Positions 17,386 to 25,785 of a stretch of 64,000 nucleotides of DNA are shown here, in pieces. The notes under the pieces were generated by a model. The model was not told the DNA's origin. It worked only from the letters and a program-made list of their open reading frames with translations, and searched no databases. Source of the stretch: Haliscomenobacter sp040403615 (GTDB lineage: Bacteria; Bacteroidota; Bacteroidia; Chitinophagales; Saprospiraceae); assembly GCF_040403615.1 (NCBI RefSeq), contig NZ_JBBAKG010000026.1, positions 1 to 64,000 on the forward strand. The letters run 5' to 3'. Made by a program: the position numbers and the translations under genes. Numbering within the stretch: position 1 is the stretch's first letter; each line of letters opens with the position of its first letter.

Positions 17386-17766
17386 ATGGGATATTTAGAC
17401 AATTTCAACCAAGCTCAAAAAGCTGGCATATTTGAACACTGGCTGGAGCTCAACGATGAGCAGCAACTCCAGGAGATTTTGGAAGTTTCCAAAACCAAAC
17501 CAGTAGTGATTTTCAAACACAGCACCACCTGTGGCATCAGCGAAGGTGCCAAATACGCCTTAATGGACAACTGGGATTTCAGCGATCAGGATCTCGATTT
17601 GTATTACCTGGATTTGTTGAAATACCGCTCAATTTCGAATCGCGTGGCCGAGGATTTTGCAATCACCCACCAATCGCCACAAGTTTTGTTGATTAAAGAT
17701 GGAAAGGTAGCGGCTTACACTTCACACCACCGGATTGGAGTGCAATGGCTGAAAGATAATTTGTAA
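17386..17766 (+). CDS. ytxJ: Bacillithiol-system redox-active protein YtxJ
   Basis: A thioredoxin-like, monothiol protein of 126 residues from the ATG at 17386; an in-frame GC-poor extension upstream to 17263 is unlikely to be coding. The signature is FKHSTTCGISEGA with a single Cys49, followed by YYLDLLKYRSISN and the cis-Pro region SPQVLLIKDGKV. The family is tied to bacillithiol-using bacteria and is thought to reduce bacillithiolated proteins, which implies bacillithiol in this organism. Stand-alone gene. Confidence 0.87.
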   Translation: MGYLDNFNQAQKAGIFEHWLELNDEQQLQEILEVSKTKPVVIFKHSTTCGISEGAKYALMDNWDFSDQDLDLYYLDLLKYRSISNRVAEDFAITHQSPQVLLIKDGKVAAYTSHHRIGVQWLKDNL

Positions 17767-17899
17767 AGTAATCTAACGAATTAGATATTTCAAGGGCAAG
17801 CATCACTAATAACAATATTTGCACTTAAATAATGTGATTTTAAAATAAAAAATATTTGATTTTATTCATTAAAACTTTTAAAACATTTAAACTTTAAGT

Positions 17900-17907
17900 T
17901 ATATTTG
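17900..17907 (+). promoter_or_regulatory. -7 promoter box
   Basis: TATATTTG matches TAnnTTTG, 38 bp upstream of the ATG at 17945, in a strongly A/T-rich leader. Confidence 0.65.
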
Positions 17908-17944
17908 TGAAGTAAAATAAAACAAAAGACTTAAACAAGCAGCT

Positions 17945-18865
17945 ATGAAAAACTTTAACACCCTATTTTTTTTGATGTTGCTCTCATTAGCACCTTTTCA
18001 GCCTCTCTTAAGCCAAACTGGATTCATTGCTCAAAAAACCAGCAACAGGTCAATTACAGGTAGTTTTGTGCAAATTGCCAACACCACTCTTGGCAACACG
18101 CCACACTTATCCAAAGACAACCCGGCCTGCATTGGCAATGTGAATCCCGATCACTCCTTCACCATGACTACTCAATCTTCGCTGGGGGTGTCCAATGGTC
18201 AGGCGCATACATTTGGTTTCACCTACAAATGCGCAGATTACCATTCTGGCCAATCCATTCCGACGGAATCCATTGCTTTCGATGTGTATTGGGGAGCATC
18301 CCAATTTGGCCCCTGGTATTTGGTGGAATCTTTTCTGAATGACAACCTTCAATTGGGCCAAAAACACCTTTGTCCTGTTTTTCAACCCAAAGCTGGAGTA
18401 TCGGTGTTCATCAAAATGGTGGCTACCGTCAATACACTAAACAACAGTATGGTGGATAGTTGGGTCGTGCTGGACGATTTGATGCTTGCGCCAAGCCAAG
18501 GAGAGGATGTTCCGATTGAGCCATTTGTGGTAAACGCCAAAGGGAAAAGCCATAAAATCCGCCTGGAATGGACGAGCAACGCCAGGCATTATGCTTATTT
18601 CAGCGTTGAACGTGCTACTGACCATACCGATTTTAAACCCATTGGTAAAGTATGCAGAGGAAAACAGAACGGTGGATTAAGCGCTTATACATTTGAGGAT
18701 CAAAAGTTAAGTGTGGGCAAAAGATACTACTATCGGATGAAGTATTATGATTTTTACGAGCATTACCAATACAGCCGAGTCATTGAGGTTAAAGTAGCCA
18801 AAAGAAATCGGACAATGCCACAATTCAATCCGGTTGAAGCGCTTCAAGCCTATGGATTTCAATAA
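17945..18865 (+). CDS. Secreted protein with fibronectin-III-like C-terminal domain, function unknown
   Basis: A 306-residue exported protein. The signal peptide is MKNFNTLFFLMLLSLAPFQP onward, cut near LLSQ. Residues 25-195 form a beta-rich, carbohydrate-binding-module-like segment (VSNGQAHTFGFTYKC, VYWGASQFGPWYLVE, DSWVVLDDLMLAP) of no family I can name. Residues 198-290 (KIRLEWTSNARHYAYFSVER, YYYRMKYYDFYEHYQYSRVI) look like a fibronectin type III fold. No T9SS sorting domain is visible at the C-terminus. Confidence 0.75.
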   Translation: MKNFNTLFFLMLLSLAPFQPLLSQTGFIAQKTSNRSITGSFVQIANTTLGNTPHLSKDNPACIGNVNPDHSFTMTTQSSLGVSNGQAHTFGFTYKCADYHSGQSIPTESIAFDVYWGASQFGPWYLVESFLNDNLQLGQKHLCPVFQPKAGVSVFIKMVATVNTLNNSMVDSWVVLDDLMLAPSQGEDVPIEPFVVNAKGKSHKIRLEWTSNARHYAYFSVERATDHTDFKPIGKVCRGKQNGGLSAYTFEDQKLSVGKRYYYRMKYYDFYEHYQYSRVIEVKVAKRNRTMPQFNPVEALQAYGFQ

Positions 18866-18885
18866 AAGTGGAGTTATTGATTGCT

Positions 18886-20190
18886 TTAAGCCAGCTTATT
18901 TTCAATCTGAAACTCAGCATAGTATTTCTTGCGGAAATAGCGGTAAGTGAACAATACCAGCACTCCGTAACCTCCGAGCATGGCGTAAACGGCATAGGCA
19001 AGGAAGGCCGTATAAGAAATATTGGCCTGGCCAAAGTTTTTGTACAGTTGCAAGCCAAAGCTTCCCATGTACCCCCAGGTATCGGCCAGGGTAACAATGA
19101 AACCAACCGTACCAGGGTATTTAAACGCTCCAATGATGCGGTCAAAATAAATGCCATTGACGGGTACATAGGCCATGTACATGCCTGCACCCACCAGGAG
19201 CATCCAGGTTTCTACGCCCAAAATGCCAAACTGGAACAACATTGTGCCCATCACAGCAATAAGCACCCCAGAAAAAGTGATGTAATTGATGATCGTAAAA
19301 GCCTTGAAGTTGTCTTTGACCCGGATAAGTAAACTAAGCATCAGCAAGATCCCCAGGGCAATGGGGGTTTCGGTTTGAGAGAATACGGCAGGATTGTCTA
19401 CGCCTTGCTCGTGGAAAACTTCCCGGCCAAAATTGTCGCGAAAATCGCGCAATACAGTGAGCAACACAAAACCAATGATAAATAGGATAACCCCATGATA
19501 AAAGTGTTGCACAAACCGGCGGCGCTCTGCACGATCCATCGGTACCCGCTCTGTTTTCAGCGCCAGATCCTGTGCATCAGGTGCGGGCAAACTGACCAAT
19601 AAATAAAAGAAAACCCCCAGAAAAGGCAGGAACACTGCCGCAGTAACCATGGGCATCATAAATTCAGAAACGCCCCAGTTTTGCACCACATACAGCGCAA
19701 TGGTTTTGACAAATCCTGATGCAAAAATAAAAGAGGCGGTTAGCGCGGCGACCAGGATATCGGTTTGTTTGCGTCCTTCAAGATAGCCTAAGACCAGTCC
19801 AAAGATCATCCCCAAACAAAGACCATTCATGAAAAAGAAAATCATGTTAAACGGTGGGGGTACAAACGCAAAGCCTACCAAACTGAGCCCCGCCCCGCTG
19901 ATCAATCCTGAAATCAGCCAACCCCTTTGACTTGATTTTACTTCGGAAACGATCTTGATGCCGATCATTTTGGAAAGTGCATACCCAAATACTTGCAAAT
20001 TGAGCAGCCAGATCTTGTAACTCACCCCCCAATACTCCATGCCTTCAAAGGTGGCGGCGGTGATGCCTTTGCGAAAAGCATACATACAAGTGTAGGTTCC
20101 GAAAGCGGCCAGGGCTGCCCAAAAGGTGATCAGGATATCGCGGCGGGTATTTTGCATGGTTTGGTGCGTTAATTTTTGCAAAATGGGCAT
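18886..20190 (-). CDS. Multi-pass membrane protein, DUF5690-like / MFS-type
   Basis: About 434 residues from the ATG at 20190 (another ATG is at 20157), with some 12 hydrophobic segments. FGTYTCMYAFRKGITAATFEG near the N-terminus matches what I remember of the Bacteroidota DUF5690 family, which resembles major-facilitator transporters. Other conserved-looking segments are GYALSKMIGIK, GLCLGMIFGLVLGYLEGRK, PGTVGFIVTLADTWGYMGS. A transporter in the inner membrane is likely; the solute is unknown. It is convergent with the secreted protein gene at 17945-18865. Confidence 0.75.
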   Translation of the reverse strand: MPILQKLTHQTMQNTRRDILITFWAALAAFGTYTCMYAFRKGITAATFEGMEYWGVSYKIWLLNLQVFGYALSKMIGIKIVSEVKSSQRGWLISGLISGAGLSLVGFAFVPPPFNMIFFFMNGLCLGMIFGLVLGYLEGRKQTDILVAALTASFIFASGFVKTIALYVVQNWGVSEFMMPMVTAAVFLPFLGVFFYLLVSLPAPDAQDLALKTERVPMDRAERRRFVQHFYHGVILFIIGFVLLTVLRDFRDNFGREVFHEQGVDNPAVFSQTETPIALGILLMLSLLIRVKDNFKAFTIINYITFSGVLIAVMGTMLFQFGILGVETWMLLVGAGMYMAYVPVNGIYFDRIIGAFKYPGTVGFIVTLADTWGYMGSFGLQLYKNFGQANISYTAFLAYAVYAMLGGYGVLVLFTYRYFRKKYYAEFQIENKLA

Positions 20191-20362
20191 TTCAGCGCGA
20201 AAAAAGAGCAACAGTAATAAAACTTGACATAAACTTAACCTTGGGATTCAATGAGAAATTTTTTAAAAAAAATGTCCGATTGCATCAACACCATTCGTCT
20301 CTATCCAGTCGGTTTTATTGAAAAGACCAAACTCAATTTTTCATACCTTTAAATCAAAAAAA

Positions 20363-20719
20363 ATGGAAAAGTACTTGCTGTTGTTTCGCAATTCTACGGT
20401 AAGTGAAGAAGCTTACCAGGCCATGTCGCCAGAAGAGATGCAAGCCAACCTTGATCTATGGAATCAGTGGATAGGCGGCATTGCAGCCCAAGGCAAATTG
20501 GTAGGCGGTGAAGCCTTGAAAAATTCAGGAAAAGTGATCAATGGATCCAAACACGTGGTAACCGATGGGCCCTTTGCAGAAAGCAAAGAACTGGTCAGTG
20601 GTTTTTTGATGGTACAAGTAGACAATCAGGAAGAGGCCATTGCGTTATCCACCGGTTGCCCAATTTTCGACATCGAGGGAAGTGTAGAAGTACGCCCCAT
20701 CACGTCGACGAACCAATAA
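20363..20719 (+). CDS. YCII/DGPF-domain protein
   Basis: A 118-residue ferredoxin-like alpha/beta protein with the DGPFAESKELVSGFLMVQ signature of the DGPF (YCII-related) family. The ATG at 20363 fits the family start (MEKYLLLFR). It is followed after three bases by the TPR-type sigma factor. DGPF genes are the standard genomic partners of ECF42-type sigma factors, so this pair probably acts as one regulatory or stress module. Its biochemical activity is not established. Confidence 0.88.
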   Translation: MEKYLLLFRNSTVSEEAYQAMSPEEMQANLDLWNQWIGGIAAQGKLVGGEALKNSGKVINGSKHVVTDGPFAESKELVSGFLMVQVDNQEEAIALSTGCPIFDIEGSVEVRPITSTNQ

Positions 20720-20722
20720 ATC

Positions 20723-21985
20723 GTGATTGACCTACCTGCAAATACTACAGTGGAGCACCTTTTCAGGCACGAATCTGGAAAGATGCTCGCTGTTTTGGTA
20801 AAATTATTTGGCTTGAGTCAGGTGGAAATTGCAGAAGACATTGTACAAGAAACCTTACTCAATGCCCTGGAAACCTGGAAAATAAAAGGCTTGCCCGACG
20901 ATCCTCGTGCATGGTTGTACCGTTCTGCCAAAAACCGCACCATTGATTACCTGCGAAGAGAACGCAACTTCAAAGAGCGGATCGCCCCGCAATACCAATC
21001 CAACGCGCAACCGTTGGAATCATCCTGGCTGGATGGCTATTTTCTGGATAGCGAAATTGAAGATGCTCAATTGCGCATGATGTTCGCTACCTGTCATCCG
21101 GACATTCCCCTCGAATCTCAGCTTGCCTTGATGTTGCGTACGTTGTGTGGCCTGAGTACCCAGGAAATTGCCGCTGCATTTTTGATCCCCACGGATTCCA
21201 TCATCAAACGGCTTTACCGCGCCAAAGAAAAAATCCGGGAAGAGAAATTATCGCTGGAAGTACCGATGGGGCAAGAACTACTGTCTCGATTGGATGCTGT
21301 TTTGCAGGCCATTTATTTGCTTTTCAACGAGGGTTACAAATCTGCTTCCAGCGACAGTATCGTGCGGCATGAACTGTGTGCTGAAGCCATCCGTTTAGGG
21401 ACTTTATTGGGCAAAAATCCCCTTAGTGATTTGCCCAAGACCCACGCATTGATGGCTTTGATGTGTTTTCATGCTTCACGTCTCGATAGCCGCATGAATG
21501 CGGAAGGAGAGATCATCTTATTGGAACACCAGGATCGGAGCACCTGGAATCAGCAATTGATTGCGCTAGGCAACACCCATTTCAAACAATCCAGCCAAGG
21601 CAACGACATTTCGGTGTATCATGTGGAAGCAGCCATTGCTTCTTACCATGTTGGCGCGCCCGATTTTACCCACACCAATTGGCAAGCCATTTTTTATTGT
21701 TACAATTTGCTTTACAACCTGAGTCCCTCCCCCGTCGTTGCCTTCAATCGAGCTATTGCCTTGGGGTATGCAGAAGGTGCAAATGCGGGAATTGAGGCCA
21801 TATTAAAAGTTGAGGGCTTGGAAAAAAGCCATTTGTACCATACTGCGTTGGGAGACTTTTACCAAAAAACCGGAGATGCCATTTCAGCAAAAATGGCCTA
21901 TTCACGGGCCCTAGAGTTGGCGGCTTTGCCTGCGGAGCAAAAAGTAATCAGGCAAAAGCTGAATAACGAGCAAAAGAACGGCTGA
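20723..21985 (+). CDS. RNA polymerase sigma factor with C-terminal helical/TPR extension (ECF42-like)
   Basis: A 420-residue sigma factor starting at GTG 20723, three bases after the YCII stop; no ATG fits. Region 2 reads EIAEDIVQETLLNALETWK and WLYRSAKNRTIDYLRRER; region 4 reads LRTLCGLSTQEIAAAFL then IIKRLYRAKEKIR. The last 230 residues are a helical extension (AIYLLFNEGYKS, ELCAEAIRLGTLL, VAFNRAIALGYAEG, HTALGDFYQKTGD), the DUF6596/TPR-like part that defines this ECF group. It has no anti-sigma factor; control is thought to act through the extension. Confidence 0.92.
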   Translation: MIDLPANTTVEHLFRHESGKMLAVLVKLFGLSQVEIAEDIVQETLLNALETWKIKGLPDDPRAWLYRSAKNRTIDYLRRERNFKERIAPQYQSNAQPLESSWLDGYFLDSEIEDAQLRMMFATCHPDIPLESQLALMLRTLCGLSTQEIAAAFLIPTDSIIKRLYRAKEKIREEKLSLEVPMGQELLSRLDAVLQAIYLLFNEGYKSASSDSIVRHELCAEAIRLGTLLGKNPLSDLPKTHALMALMCFHASRLDSRMNAEGEIILLEHQDRSTWNQQLIALGNTHFKQSSQGNDISVYHVEAAIASYHVGAPDFTHTNWQAIFYCYNLLYNLSPSPVVAFNRAIALGYAEGANAGIEAILKVEGLEKSHLYHTALGDFYQKTGDAISAKMAYSRALELAALPAEQKVIRQKLNNEQKNG

Positions 21986-22050
21986 TTGCGTAACTTTGTC
22001 CAATTGGAAGGAGATTTTCCCCTTCCCACACTTTTATCAATATTTCCATC

Positions 22051-22431
22051 TTGCGCGATCAACAATTGTTGGGCATTCGCCCTGAATTACAGCTCGATAC
22101 CACAGCATCTACTCCAGCCGAGCTTTTTCAAAATCAGACCTTGCGTCAAATTCTCAAGTTTCAACACGATTTGCTCGTGGCAGGTTTTCGGTCTTACATC
22201 CGCAAGCGCCATGGCGTGTACAAGGCCCTCTCCGAAAAAGGACGCCAAGATTGGATAGCCAATAGTTTGCAAAAAGACCAGCAACTGCGGCAATTGATGG
22301 CAGGGATGGTTATTGGGCAATTTACGATTGGAGAGTGGGAAGAATTTGCAGCCAACGAAGCGGAATACTTGCGGCGTTTGATCGCCATGATGATCCAACG
22401 CTTGCAATCGGTTGCTGATGAATTGGGATGA
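22051..22431 (+). CDS. Conserved Bacteroidota protein of unknown function
   Basis: A 126-residue, mostly helical protein with FQNQTLRQILKFQHDLLVA, YIRKRHGVYKALSE and MAGMVIGQFTIGEWEEF. I recognise this pattern from small Bacteroidota proteins often labelled glyoxalase without good reason. The frame is open from 21994 to 22431 without an ATG; TTG at 22051 is the best start and places the first conserved segment (DQQLLGIRPE) where relatives have it. Function unknown. It converges on the lipoprotein gene across element B1. Confidence 0.75.
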   Translation: MRDQQLLGIRPELQLDTTASTPAELFQNQTLRQILKFQHDLLVAGFRSYIRKRHGVYKALSEKGRQDWIANSLQKDQQLRQLMAGMVIGQFTIGEWEEFAANEAEYLRRLIAMMIQRLQSVADELG

Positions 22432-22468
22432 AACCCATGTTGTGAGCTATCGACTTAAGTTCATTTGC

Positions 22469-22593
22469 GCAGCTCCGCTGCATTTTAATTCACCACGACG
22501 AAACGACGAACACGACGTTAGCTCCGCCCAACCCGACGCAAGCGTCGTGTTCGTCGTGTCGTGGTGGTGAATTAATGTTTTGGCGCAGCCAAA
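22469..22593. repeat. Intergenic palindromic element B1 (CACCACGACG family)
   Basis: The left mini-hairpin is GCAGC-TCC-GCTGC (22469-22481). The stem has ACGACGAACACGACG (22503-22517) pairing with CGTCGTGTTCGTCGT (22543-22557), and AATTCACCACGAC outside it pairing with GTGGTGGTGAATT apart from a 3-base insertion. The loop contains TTAGCTCCGC and GACGCAAGCGTC. The right flank is TTTGGC-GCA-GCCAAA (22579-22593). It lies between convergent genes. Confidence 0.9.
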
Positions 22594-22652
22594 ATTCCCT
22601 TTTTTTCCTTTTCATTGGAATTTAAATGAAGATTGGAGAAAGTAGACACAGA

Positions 22653-23291
22653 TTATTGCCCTTCTCCACCTTCTACCAACTGGCGGCCAGCTTCGGTAAA
22701 GGCTTCCAAATCAGCCAGCAAGACCTTCGCTTGCTCGGCGATGTTGTGTAACTCGTCTACGTTCTGGTTCAGTTTTTGGCGAATACTGGAAGCCACCAAT
22801 ACCATTTGGAAATCATTGCCCGACTCCAGTACGCTGGTGACTTTGTCGATGCTTTCGCCAGCTTCTTTAAAGGTTATGTCCCATTTTTTGCGCAACTCTG
22901 AGTTCTTAGCCAATTCTTCCTTGCGCAATTTTTCATTGTGGATGCTGCTGCTCAATTGATCCAGGGTAGCAAAGTAAGCATCGGAGCTTTTGCCTACGCG
23001 CTCAAAATCATTTTTGAGTTTGCCATAGCGAGACTGGATACCCGTCCATTCTTTTTCAAAGTCTTTGGAAACTTCAGGCAGATCCGGGTTGGGTTGGGTC
23101 AAGCTCTCTTCTGCTTCTTGCAGGGTTTCTACCACCTGGGTGGAAAGTTTTACCCGGTTTTTTTCAAAAGACTCGATGGAGCTTTTCAACACTTCCCCGT
23201 GTTTGAGGGCTTTTTTGGTTGTTTCCCAGCGGCAACCGCCCAGGGTAAGCACCAACAAAAGTAGGGTGCCAGTCATTGTTTTACGGATCAT
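22653..23291 (-). CDS. Predicted helical lipoprotein, function unknown
   Basis: A 212-residue protein from the ATG at 23291. The lipobox LTLGGC at the end of a short hydrophobic signal points to lipidation. The rest is almost all helix rich in Glu, Lys and Ser (VVETLQEAEESL, YGKLKNDFERVGKSSDAYF, IRQKLNQNVDELHNIAEQAK), suggesting coiled coil. The layout recalls DUF2959 lipoproteins but I cannot confirm membership. Probably anchored to the inner or outer membrane facing the periplasm. Confidence 0.75.
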   Translation of the reverse strand: MIRKTMTGTLLLLVLTLGGCRWETTKKALKHGEVLKSSIESFEKNRVKLSTQVVETLQEAEESLTQPNPDLPEVSKDFEKEWTGIQSRYGKLKNDFERVGKSSDAYFATLDQLSSSIHNEKLRKEELAKNSELRKKWDITFKEAGESIDKVTSVLESGNDFQMVLVASSIRQKLNQNVDELHNIAEQAKVLLADLEAFTEAGRQLVEGGEGQ

Positions 23292-23503
23292 CTTCGGTTG
23301 GTATTGCTTAGCGTTTGAAAAACCTTCGAAAGGTAAACAAAAAAGCAAATAAACCTAAAACACAAAATAAAAAGTCGGGAATGAAATGGTAATTTTCTCT
23401 CCTCATAAAGGGGGAGATTTTTCAATTCCTCTTTGAGGGCGAAGCGAAAGGAAGAAATAAGCCCGATCTTTGAACCATCAATTCAACCAAAGAACTCAGT
23501 CGT

Positions 23504-24739
23504 ATGAAATCGCACCAAATCATGGCACTCCTAACCACAATGTCTTTTTTCCAACTGCTGAATGCGCAAAGCACCGAAGACCATTACCTAGGGACTTTCA
23601 GCAATCAGCAAACTGGCCTGGTCTTGTCCATGGGTAAAACGGCCAATGGCAGCTACCAGGGGTTCTTTCAACTACAAGGGCAGCAATTTCCTTTCGCCAA
23701 TGGCCAAAAAGTGCTGGGTATGATCAATGCGGAATACCAGTACAATGGTTCGGCCTTTGCTTTTTCCTTGTCGCGGTTGTTGGGTGAATATTACGTAACC
23801 AGCGAAGGGGTGAGCATCCCCGTGGTCAAAACATCCGATCAACCCGTTGCGGGTAATAAATCCACCCTGGGTGCAAATGCGCCTAAAACCAGTACCCTTC
23901 CAACAACCTCCACAGGAGCAACCAATGACAAAGCTACGTCTACCGCACCTGTAGCTACCGGAGCCCGGGTGAGCGATCCTTACAGCGGATTCTCCTTTCA
24001 ATGCCCTAGCGGTTGGCAAAGTCAAGCGCAAGGAGGCGGGTTTGTGTTGAACAAGCCGGGTGCAGAGGTTCCTTTAAGCGTGAGTACCCATGACTACAAT
24101 AGCCTGGCCGAAATCCGTGCCCAGGTCATGGATGCCAATGACCCCAGCACCAATAGTTACCTCAAAGGGCAGACCCAAGCTTATGGCAGCAATGCTTTAC
24201 TGATTCGCTTTGATGGTACGGTCAAAGGTCAGGCAGTGGTCATCGAAATGATCAGTATGCTTTCACCCAATGGAGGCGGAATCAATATTGCGGCAACCGG
24301 TGCAGCCAATTTGTACAACGCCACGTATACTTCCTCATTGAAATCTGTGGCCAACAGTATACAGTTCAGCAAGCCACAAGTGTCCGGTATTGCCGAGCAA
24401 TGGAAGCAAAAAGTAAAAGGCAAAAGATTGGAATATTTCAAAACGGGCAATGGGCTGGCCGATCATTTCACCATTCATGTGTGTTCCAACGGCGCTTTTG
24501 TGTACAAAAACGACAGCTCTTACAGCTCCAACAATACCTCAGGTGATTTTTCATATGCCAGCGCGGGAGCAGATGAAGGCAAATGGCAGGTGATTGCCAA
24601 AGGAACGCAACCCACTTTGGTACTGAAGTTCAACGATGGTCGGGTTTGGGAATACCCCCTTGCCAATGGTCAGGCAGGCAATGAAATCCTGCTCAACGGT
24701 AAAAGATATTTTGTGCAAGCGGGTACGGTATGCAATTGA
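23504..24739 (+). CDS. Exported protein of unknown function
   Basis: A 411-residue protein with a signal peptide (cut near LLNAQ). Residues 27-105 are beta-rich (YLGTFSNQQTGLVLSMGK). A low-complexity Thr/Ser/Ala/Pro linker (about 115-155) follows, then a globular domain beginning DPYSGFSFQCPSGWQSQAQG, and a C-terminal beta domain (HFTIHVCSNGAFVYKND, WQVIAKGTQPTLVLKFNDGR) that may be a lipocalin-like or META-like sandwich. I recognise no family. Neighbours are palindromes B1/B2 and unrelated genes. Confidence 0.75.
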   Translation: MKSHQIMALLTTMSFFQLLNAQSTEDHYLGTFSNQQTGLVLSMGKTANGSYQGFFQLQGQQFPFANGQKVLGMINAEYQYNGSAFAFSLSRLLGEYYVTSEGVSIPVVKTSDQPVAGNKSTLGANAPKTSTLPTTSTGATNDKATSTAPVATGARVSDPYSGFSFQCPSGWQSQAQGGGFVLNKPGAEVPLSVSTHDYNSLAEIRAQVMDANDPSTNSYLKGQTQAYGSNALLIRFDGTVKGQAVVIEMISMLSPNGGGINIAATGAANLYNATYTSSLKSVANSIQFSKPQVSGIAEQWKQKVKGKRLEYFKTGNGLADHFTIHVCSNGAFVYKNDSSYSSNNTSGDFSYASAGADEGKWQVIAKGTQPTLVLKFNDGRVWEYPLANGQAGNEILLNGKRYFVQAGTVCN

Positions 24740-24769
24740 AGCAACAGAATGGCAAGTCACATTACGCAG

Positions 24770-24893
24770 GCAGCTACGCTGCATTTTTATTCACCACGAC
24801 GCCACGACGAACACGACGTTAGCTCCGCACTACACGACGCAAGCGTCGTGTTCGTCGTGGCGTCGTGGTGAATAAATCAAGCAGCGAAGCTGC
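24770..24893. repeat. Intergenic palindromic element B2 (CACCACGACG family, best-preserved copy)
   Basis: The left mini-hairpin is GCAGC-TAC-GCTGC (24770-24782). Perfect 30-bp arms occupy 24789-24818 and 24844-24873 around a 25-base loop containing TTAGCTCCGC and ACGACGCAAG. The right mini-hairpin is GCAGC-GAA-GCTGC (24881-24893). A/T-rich spacers join the parts. Transcribed, it would give an uninterrupted 30-bp stem. Confidence 0.93.
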
Positions 24894-24982
24894 TTACCGC
24901 AAATTATGAGTGAGTAAAAAATAAGTGCTACCTTGAGTGCTACACGATTGGTTTTATGCCAATTTGACCTCAACTCCACTGT

Positions 24983-25579
24983 TTGCAAACCCAATTCGAC
25001 TGCCTCATCAATAGTTTTCTGGAACACAACGTCGGCCTGGCCGAACATTTTTTGCAAGAACCCCTGGCCATTCAACTCAAAGCAAATCTGCTCGCGCTGC
25101 ACCATGACCAACAACTTCGGGAAGCGGGCATTGGCAATCGGACAGTGCATGTACAGGATAAATTGTTGCGCAGCGACAAGATCTACTGGCTGGATCGATT
25201 GCACGAGAATGTAGCCGAGAATCTCTTTCTCGATCTGATGGACAATTTTGTGGTTTACCTCAACAGTACTTGTTATACGGGCATCACCGGGTATGAATTT
25301 CATTATGCACTGTATGAAAAAGGTAGTTTTTACAAGCGCCACCTTGATCAGTTTCGGAGCGACAACAGCCGGGTGTTTTCCATGATCATGTACCTGAATG
25401 CCGATTGGCAAAGTCAGGACAGTGGCGAGCTGTGCATTTATCACTCCGATCATACGCAAACCATCGCGCCACTCAATGGTCAATGTGTGTTTTTCAAAAG
25501 CAATGAACTGGAGCATGAGGTGCTGGAAACACATGCCGTTCGGATGAGCATTACGGGTTGGTTGAAAGTTGGAAGTTAG
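24983..25579 (+). CDS. 2-oxoglutarate/Fe(II)-dependent oxygenase (prolyl 4-hydroxylase-like)
   Basis: A 198-residue double-stranded beta-helix enzyme. The iron triad is HLD (His120, Asp122) and His178 in LEHEV, with the 2-oxoglutarate Arg187 in RMSITGW. FSMIMYLNADW and GELCIYH are typical strands of the SM-20/P4H group. No ATG fits the frame, which opens at 24968; TTG 24983 is the likely start. The substrate, whether a protein side chain or a small molecule, is unknown. The gene stands alone between palindromes B2 and B3. Confidence 0.85.
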   Translation: MQTQFDCLINSFLEHNVGLAEHFLQEPLAIQLKANLLALHHDQQLREAGIGNRTVHVQDKLLRSDKIYWLDRLHENVAENLFLDLMDNFVVYLNSTCYTGITGYEFHYALYEKGSFYKRHLDQFRSDNSRVFSMIMYLNADWQSQDSGELCIYHSDHTQTIAPLNGQCVFFKSNELEHEVLETHAVRMSITGWLKVGS

Positions 25580-25610
25580 AGAGGTTTTCAAGTTAAGTAG
25601 ATCTGAAAAT

Positions 25611-25768
25611 TTTGGCTTCGCCAAAAACAAACATTCACCACGACGACACAACGAACACGACGTTAGCTCCGCGCAACCCAACGCAAGCGTCGGGTAATTG
25701 GGGTGCGCAGCACGCCAATCGTCGTGTTCGTCGTGTCGTCGTGGTGAATTAATATGCAGCGGAGCTGC
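25611..25768. repeat. Intergenic palindromic element B3 (CACCACGACG family, with inserted inner hairpin)
   Basis: The left mini-hairpin is TTTGGC-TTC-GCCAAA (25611-25625). Arms at 25633-25662 and 25720-25749 pair at 29 of 30 positions. The loop carries the family TTAGCTCCGC and ACGCAAGCGTCG sequence plus an extra hairpin of about 25 bp (ATTGGGGTGC to GCACGCCAAT). The right mini-hairpin is GCAGC-GGA-GCTGC (25756-25768). It lies between convergent genes. Confidence 0.92.
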
Positions 25769-25785
25769 TTACTGTATAATGAGAG

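Noticed and set aside
21986..22258. Alternative 90-codon frame overlapping the conserved gene at 22051-22431
   Set aside because: The 22051 frame matches a known Bacteroidota sequence pattern; the alternative has no such pattern.
22469..25768. Possible CRISPR array from repeated GACGAACACGACG units
   Set aside because: The units are inverted pairs within separate intergenic palindromes more than 900 bp apart, with genes between, no regular spacers and no cas gene.
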